From NCBI GenBank assembly GCA_005883365.1, contig VAXA01000028.1, positions 1 through 9,680 on the forward strand: DNA of 9,680 bases, written 5' to 3'. Positions 6,153 to 9,680 of the stretch are shown in pieces; the first letter of the stretch is position 1, and each line of letters begins with the position of its first letter. Below the pieces are notes generated by a model. The model saw nothing but the letters and a program-made list of their open reading frames with translations, was not told the origin of the DNA and ran no database searches. A program made the position numbers and the translations under genes. The DNA is from Actinomycetota bacterium. GTDB taxonomy: Bacteria; Actinomycetota; Thermoleophilia; Gaiellales; Gaiellaceae.

Positions 6153-6460
6153 CTCGACCGCCTACGTCTTGCTGCCGTTCCCCTGATAGACGAAGCCGTT
6201 CCCGCTGCCGAACAGCTTGCGCGCGAGGAGCCGCCGAACGGCCGGGCCTGTAATCGGATTGTGGAGGATGCCGAGCGCGATCCCGGCCAGTAGGAGCAGG
6301 CCGTTCCACGCCGCGCGGGCGGGCTCCGGCGACTGTTTCTTCACGGCCTGGACGCGGCCGGCCGCACTCCGCAGCTCGTCGACCGCGTTCCGCAACTCGT
6401 CCTGGAGGTCCTTGTCTCCCGCGAGCCGCGAGGCGGCATCGGAGACCTTGCGGCGGGACG
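5855..6460. repeat. Tandem duplication, unit 1 (606 bp)
   Basis: This 606-base unit is repeated immediately downstream at 6461-7066. It starts inside the 132-aa gene and ends inside the coding region of the 145-aa gene. It differs from unit 2 at five positions only: 6262, 6336, 6340, 6347 and 6366 (counterparts 6868, 6942, 6946, 6953 and 6972). The length is a multiple of three. The bases flanking the breakpoints (5854 versus 6460, and 6461 versus 7067) differ, so there is no homology directly at the junction, only a shared GAG one base inside. Confidence 0.97.
6162..6460 (-). pseudogene. 5'-truncated copy of the 145-aa small membrane protein gene
   Basis: This fragment matches residues 48-145 of the intact gene at 6768-7205, including the membrane segment and the stop. 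The first 47 codons are missing because the duplication boundary falls at 6460. Relative to the intact copy it has three amino-acid changes (S85A, R87K, L113H) and two silent changes. L113H puts a histidine at the end of the predicted membrane helix, consistent with relaxed selection. The reading frame stays open upstream through the junction into the antisense of the neighbouring fragment, up to a GTG at 6740, giving a possible 192-aa chimeric ORF. I see no promoter or ribosome-binding site supporting its expression. Confidence 0.85.
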
Positions 6461-6758
6461 TGAGACGCCCCACCGGATCCTGGCCTTCAAGACGTTCGCC
6501 TACATCCGCACGGGCATCCTGCTCGGCCAGCTCCTCTTCGACCACGACATCCCCGGCTGGAACGGCTCCGAGAGCTGGGTCGACGCGCTCCTTCGCGACC
6601 CCGCCCACCGCGCCGCGATCGAGCGCGAGGTGCGGGCGGTTGCGGAGGAGATCGCCTCCGATCCGCGGTACGCCGACGAGGAGCCGCTCGCGCCGGACGA
6701 CGCCGCGCGCGACCGCTTCCGCGCCTTCGCGCGGGAGCACCTCGGCCGTAGCGGTTAG
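6461..6758 (+). pseudogene. 5'-truncated copy of the uncharacterised 132-aa gene
   Basis: This is an exact copy of the 3' part of the 5754-6152 gene, from the third base of codon 34 through the TAG at 6756-6758. The start codon, the upstream -10-like element and the first 33 codons are absent. In the matching frame there is no ATG, GTG or TTG between the in-frame TAG at 6291 and the junction, so it is very unlikely to be translated as such. Its lack of any substitution against the intact gene points to a recent duplication or to sequence homogenisation. Confidence 0.88.
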
Positions 6759-7066
6759 CTCGACCGCCTACGTCTTGCTGCCGTTCCCCTGATAGACGAA
6801 GCCGTTCCCGCTGCCGAACAGCTTGCGCGCGAGGAGCCGCCGAACGGCCGGGCCTGTAATCGGATTGAGGAGGATGCCGAGCGCGATCCCGGCCAGTAGG
6901 AGCAGGCCGTTCCACGCCGCGCGGGCGGGCTCCGGCGACTGCTTCCTCACGGACTGGACGCGGCCGGCCGCGCTCCGCAGCTCGTCGACCGCGTTCCGCA
7001 ACTCGTCCTGGAGGTCCTTGTCTCCCGCGAGCCGCGAGGCGGCATCGGAGACCTTGCGGCGGGACG
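6461..7066. repeat. Tandem duplication, unit 2 (606 bp)
   Basis: Second copy of the 606-base unit, 601 of 606 bases identical to 5855-6460. It carries the 3' end of the intact 145-aa gene and a 5'-truncated copy of the 132-aa gene. After 7066 the sequence continues into the unique 5' part of the 145-aa gene. Confidence 0.97.
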
Positions 7067-7205
7067 CGAGCTGTTCGTAGACGGCACGGGCGGAGGTGTA
7101 GGCGTTGCGGACGTTGTCGCGCAGCTCCTTGTCGCGGAGCGCGCGCTCGACGTAGGGGCGGGCGCTCGAGGCTGCGTCGGCGACCTTCTCCTTTGTGTTG
7201 ATCAT
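6768..7205 (-). CDS. Small single-span membrane protein with an internal helical repeat
   Basis: This 145-aa protein has a charged, helical N-terminal two thirds and one predicted membrane segment, NGLLLLAGIALGILLNPI (about 99-116), followed by a basic stretch (RRLLARK). The N-terminal part contains two related units. Residues 7-45 begin KVADAAS and include DKELRDNVRNAYTSARAVYEQ; residues 51-84 begin KVSDAAS and include DKDLQDELRNAVDELRSAAGRVQ. I do not recognise a named family; the arrangement loosely recalls YtxH-like stress-associated small proteins, but that is only a resemblance. The ATG is supported by a purine-rich ribosome-binding site. It lies 40 bases downstream of lon in the same direction, so it could be co-transcribed with it. 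Its 3' part is duplicated at 6162-6460. Confidence 0.78.
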   Translation of the reverse strand: MINTKEKVADAASSARPYVERALRDKELRDNVRNAYTSARAVYEQLASRRKVSDAASRLAGDKDLQDELRNAVDELRSAAGRVQSVRKQSPEPARAAWNGLLLLAGIALGILLNPITGPAVRRLLARKLFGSGNGFVYQGNGSKT

Positions 7206-7215
7206 CTGCGGCCGA

Positions 7216-7225
7216 TCCTTTCCTC
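7216..7225 (-). promoter_or_regulatory. Ribosome-binding site for the 145-aa gene
   Basis: On the minus strand GAGGAAAGGA ends 10 bases before the ATG at 7205. The spacing is slightly long but acceptable. It sits in the 40-base gap after the lon stop. Confidence 0.5.
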
Positions 7226-7245
7226 GTGGATGGGATGAGTGCTTT

Positions 7246-9645
7246 CTATCCTTTCGCAGTCGTCGCTCGGACGCGACCGTTCGCGCGGGCGCCGTTCGAG
7301 CCGAACGCCGCGTCGAACACCTCGCCGATCGAGTCGACGAGGACGAAGCCGAGCGCCTCGCGCGTCTCCGGCGGCAGCTCGTCGAGGTCGTGCTCGTTCT
7401 CGCGCGGCAGGATGACGCGGCCGAGGCCCGCGCGCTGGGCCGCGAGCACCTTGTCGCGCACGCCGCCGATCGGCAGCACCTGGCCGGTCAGCGTGATCTC
7501 TCCCGTCATCGCGACGTCGTCCGCCACGGGCGCCTCGCGGACGAGGGAGGCGATCGCCGTGGCCATCGCGATTCCGGCGGACGGCCCGTCCTTCGGCACG
7601 GCGCCCGCGGGCACGTGCAGGTGGACGTCGTGGCGGGAGAACCACCGCTCCTCGAGCTCGAGCTCCTCCGTGTGGGAGCGAACCCAGGAGAGCGCCGCCT
7701 GCGCCGACTCCTGCATCACCTCGCCGAGCTGGCCGGTCACCGTCAGCTTGCCGCGGCCGGGGTAGGCCTGCGCCTCGATGTAGAGGACGTCGCCACCGAC
7801 CGGCGTGTAGGCGAGACCGGTCGCGACGCCGGGATCCGCGGTGCGCCGTCGCGTCTCGGCCGAGAAGCGGCGCGGGCCGAGCCACTCCCGCGCGAGCCGC
7901 TCGGTGACGCGGATTCGCTTCTCGCTACCGCGCGCGACCTGAACCGCGGCCTTCCGGCAGAGGTCGCCGATCCGCCGCTCGAGCCCCCGCACGCCCGCCT
8001 CGCGCGTGTACTCCCGCGCGAGCAGACGCAGCACGCGCTCGCCGATCGTGATCTGGCCGCGCCGGAGCCCATGCTCGGTGATCTGGCGGGGCACGAGGTA
8101 GCGCTGCGCAATGCCGAGCTTCTCCTCCTCGGTGTAGCCGGAGAGCTGGATCACGTCCATCCGGTCGACCAGAGCCGGCGGGATCGTGTCCACCGTGTTG
8201 GCCGTGCAGATGAAGAGCGTCTTGGAGAGGTCGAACGGGAGATCGAGGTAGTGGTCGCGGAAGTTGCAGTTCTGCGCCGGGTCGAGCACCTCCAACATCG
8301 CGCTGGCCGGATCGCCGCGCACGTCGGCGCCCATCTTCTCGATCTCGTCGATCAGCAGCACCGGGTTCATCGACTCGGCATCGCGAATGGCGCGGATGAT
8401 CGAGCCGGGCATCGCGCCGATGTACGTGCGGCGATGACCGCGGATCTCCGCCTCGTCGCGGACCCCGCCGACCGAGAGGCGCGCGAACTTTCGTCCCAGC
8501 GTCCGCGCGATCGACTGCCCGAGCGACGTCTTGCCGACGCCGGGCGGGCCCACGAAACAGAGGATCTGGCCGGCGGGGTCCTGCTTGAGCTTCGAGACGG
8601 CGAGATGCTCGACGATCCGCTCCTTCACCTTGTCGAGGTCGTAGTGGTCCTCGTCGAGGATCTGGCGGGCGCGGTCGAGGTCGAGGTCGTCGGGCGTCGT
8701 CACCCCCCACGGCAGCGTCGCGAGCCAATCGAGGTACGTGCGGATCACGCCGTACTCGGCCGCAGCGGCGGGGAGCCGCTCGAGCCGCGCCAGCTCGCGG
8801 TCGGCCGCCTTCTGCGCCTCTTCCGGGAGCTCGAGCGCATCGAGCTGCTCGCGCAGCTCGTTCGCGTCGGCCTGTTCGGGATCGCCCTCGCCCAGCTCCT
8901 CCTGGATCGCCTTCAACTGCTGGCGGAGGAAGAACTCGCGCTGGCCCTTCTCGAGCTCGGACTGCACTTGCGACTGGATCTTCGTCCCGAGCTCGAAGAC
9001 CTCGAGCTCGCGATTGAGGATCTTGGAGACCTCGCGGAGCCGCTCCTCGGTGTCGGCGAGCTCGAGGATCAGCTGCTTCTCCTCGGTCTTGAGGCGGAGC
9101 GTCGAGGCCACGAGGTTGCAGAGGCCGCTCGCGTCGTCGACGTTCGCGGACGCGATCTGGAGCTCCTCGGGCAGGTACGGCGCGAGGCCGATGATGCGGC
9201 CGAACAGGGCTTGCGCGTTCCGCAGGAGCGCCTCGATCTCGCGGCTCTCCTCCTCTTCGTCCGGCACGGGTGAGAAACGCGCGACGAGGTACGGCTCGTC
9301 CGTCACGGGCTCCTCGAGCCGGATCCGCCGCAAGCCCTGGACGAGGATCCGAAGCGTCCCGTCGGGGACGCGGATCATCTTGTGCACGACCGCCGCCGTC
9401 CCGATCCCGTACAGGTCGTCCCAGCCGGGCGCCTCGACCTCGGCGTCGCGCACCGTGACGAGGGCGAGCACGCGCTCGCCGCCGACCACGTCGTCGACGA
9501 GCCGGATCGAGCGCTCCTGCCCGATTGCGAGCGGCGTCATCGAGTCGGGGAACACGACCGCGTCTTTGAGCGGCAGCACAGGCAGCTCGGGCGGCAGCTC
9601 GTCGACCTGGGCCGGACGCGTTTCGTTGAACTCGATCTCGTTCAT
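7246..9645 (-). CDS. lon: ATP-dependent protease Lon (La)
   Basis: This 799-aa protein is a full-length bacterial LonA. The N-terminal substrate-binding domain begins LPVLPLKDAVVFPDSMTPL (about 21-39), a coiled-coil region (about 190-290) includes QREFFLRQQLKAIQEELGEGD, and the AAA+ module has Walker A GPPGVGKT with K372, Walker B LLIDEIEKMG with D433-E434, and sensor/arginine regions around the following helices. The C-terminal protease domain has catalytic S689 in KDGPSAG and K732 in GGVRDKVLAA; the 43-residue spacing is that of E. coli Lon (S679/K722). Lon degrades misfolded and selected regulatory proteins in the cytosol as a hexamer and is often heat-shock induced. The ATG overlaps by 4 bases the stop of an upstream gene (ATGA), so translation is probably coupled, and no strong own ribosome-binding site is seen. 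The C-terminal tail (about 20 residues, GSNGARANGRVRATTAKG) is a low-complexity extension. Length is typical (about 780-810). Confidence 0.97.
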   Translation of the reverse strand: MNEIEFNETRPAQVDELPPELPVLPLKDAVVFPDSMTPLAIGQERSIRLVDDVVGGERVLALVTVRDAEVEAPGWDDLYGIGTAAVVHKMIRVPDGTLRILVQGLRRIRLEEPVTDEPYLVARFSPVPDEEEESREIEALLRNAQALFGRIIGLAPYLPEELQIASANVDDASGLCNLVASTLRLKTEEKQLILELADTEERLREVSKILNRELEVFELGTKIQSQVQSELEKGQREFFLRQQLKAIQEELGEGDPEQADANELREQLDALELPEEAQKAADRELARLERLPAAAAEYGVIRTYLDWLATLPWGVTTPDDLDLDRARQILDEDHYDLDKVKERIVEHLAVSKLKQDPAGQILCFVGPPGVGKTSLGQSIARTLGRKFARLSVGGVRDEAEIRGHRRTYIGAMPGSIIRAIRDAESMNPVLLIDEIEKMGADVRGDPASAMLEVLDPAQNCNFRDHYLDLPFDLSKTLFICTANTVDTIPPALVDRMDVIQLSGYTEEEKLGIAQRYLVPRQITEHGLRRGQITIGERVLRLLAREYTREAGVRGLERRIGDLCRKAAVQVARGSEKRIRVTERLAREWLGPRRFSAETRRRTADPGVATGLAYTPVGGDVLYIEAQAYPGRGKLTVTGQLGEVMQESAQAALSWVRSHTEELELEERWFSRHDVHLHVPAGAVPKDGPSAGIAMATAIASLVREAPVADDVAMTGEITLTGQVLPIGGVRDKVLAAQRAGLGRVILPRENEHDLDELPPETREALGFVLVDSIGEVFDAAFGSNGARANGRVRATTAKG

Positions 9646-9680
9646 CGCACCGTGGTCAGCGGCACCTCGAGCCGCAGCAT
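9642..9680 (-). CDS. C-terminal end of an upstream gene, possibly Hsp20
   Basis: Reading the minus strand in from the right edge gives an open frame ending MLRLEVPLTTVR and a TGA at 9642-9644 that overlaps the lon ATG by 4 bases. The true start is outside the window; the ATG at the very edge is probably internal. The pattern G/x-M-L-x-L-x-V-P resembles the last strand of alpha-crystallin (Hsp20) domains, usually G-V-L-x-V-x-V/L-P, and Hsp20 genes next to lon make biological sense. Twelve residues are too few for a firm assignment. Confidence 0.4.
   Translation of the reverse strand: MLRLEVPLTTVR

Noticed and set aside
7206..7245. Promoter or terminator in the gap between lon and the 145-aa gene
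   Set aside because: The 40 bases hold a ribosome-binding site, but no convincing -10/-35 pair and no GC-rich hairpin with a T-run.
7195..9273. 692-aa open frame on the plus strand opposite lon
   Set aside because: It is the antisense of a clear full-length Lon. The composition is Arg/Leu/Glu-rich, as expected from antisense reading of high-GC coding DNA, with no recognisable domain.
1..9680. CRISPR array, tRNA or rRNA genes, insertion sequence or phage genes
   Set aside because: I saw no regularly spaced short repeats, no tRNA-like cloverleaf, no rRNA sequence and no transposase, integrase or phage protein. The only repeats are the two described.

Overview
The window is high-GC, densely packed bacterial chromosome. 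The proteins have an actinobacterial flavour: a single-domain polyprenol-phosphate mannose synthase, a CRPC-type thioredoxin, PolX, an AADC-like decarboxylase, a trehalose-phosphatase and Lon. Gene ends overlap by 1-4 bases, GTG starts are common, and two genes have a -10-like hexamer exactly 6 bases before a GTG start, as expected for leaderless mRNAs. A deep-branching Actinomycetota lineage (Thermoleophilia-like) is my best guess, but this is inference from gene content and composition, not a classification.

Layout. (1) 1-871, minus strand: a polyprenol/dolichol-phosphate mannose synthase-like glycosyltransferase overlaps by 4 bases a downstream thioredoxin that runs off the left edge. (2) 883-4806, plus strand: a tight four-gene run of DNA polymerase X, a PLP-dependent aromatic-amino-acid-type decarboxylase, a YbjQ-family protein and a HAD hydrolase, with overlaps of 1, 4 and 4 bases, so almost certainly one transcript. 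(3) 4807-4984: a convergent intergenic gap holding a REP/BIME-like pair of palindromic units. (4) 4985-5713, minus: a trehalose-6-phosphate phosphatase (OtsB family). (5) 5754-7205: an uncharacterised 132-aa plus-strand gene and a 145-aa minus-strand small membrane protein, originally convergent neighbours, now separated by a 606-bp tandem duplication (5855-6460 and 6461-7066) that spans the 3' parts of both. One intact copy of each gene remains (left one for the plus gene, right one for the minus gene), with a broken fragment of each between them. (6) 7246-9645, minus: full-length ATP-dependent protease Lon, overlapping by 4 bases an upstream gene of which only the last 12 codons are visible. 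The tail is compatible with a small heat-shock protein (Hsp20).

How they fit. Lon plus a possible Hsp20 would form a protein-quality-control cassette. PolX is a gap-filling repair polymerase. OtsB belongs to compatible-solute metabolism, and the mannose synthase to envelope glycolipid synthesis. I see no dedicated defence system, CRISPR array, prophage or transposase. The most notable non-routine items are the recent tandem duplication with a cluster of five substitutions, the BIME-like repeat pair, and the leaderless-type promoters.
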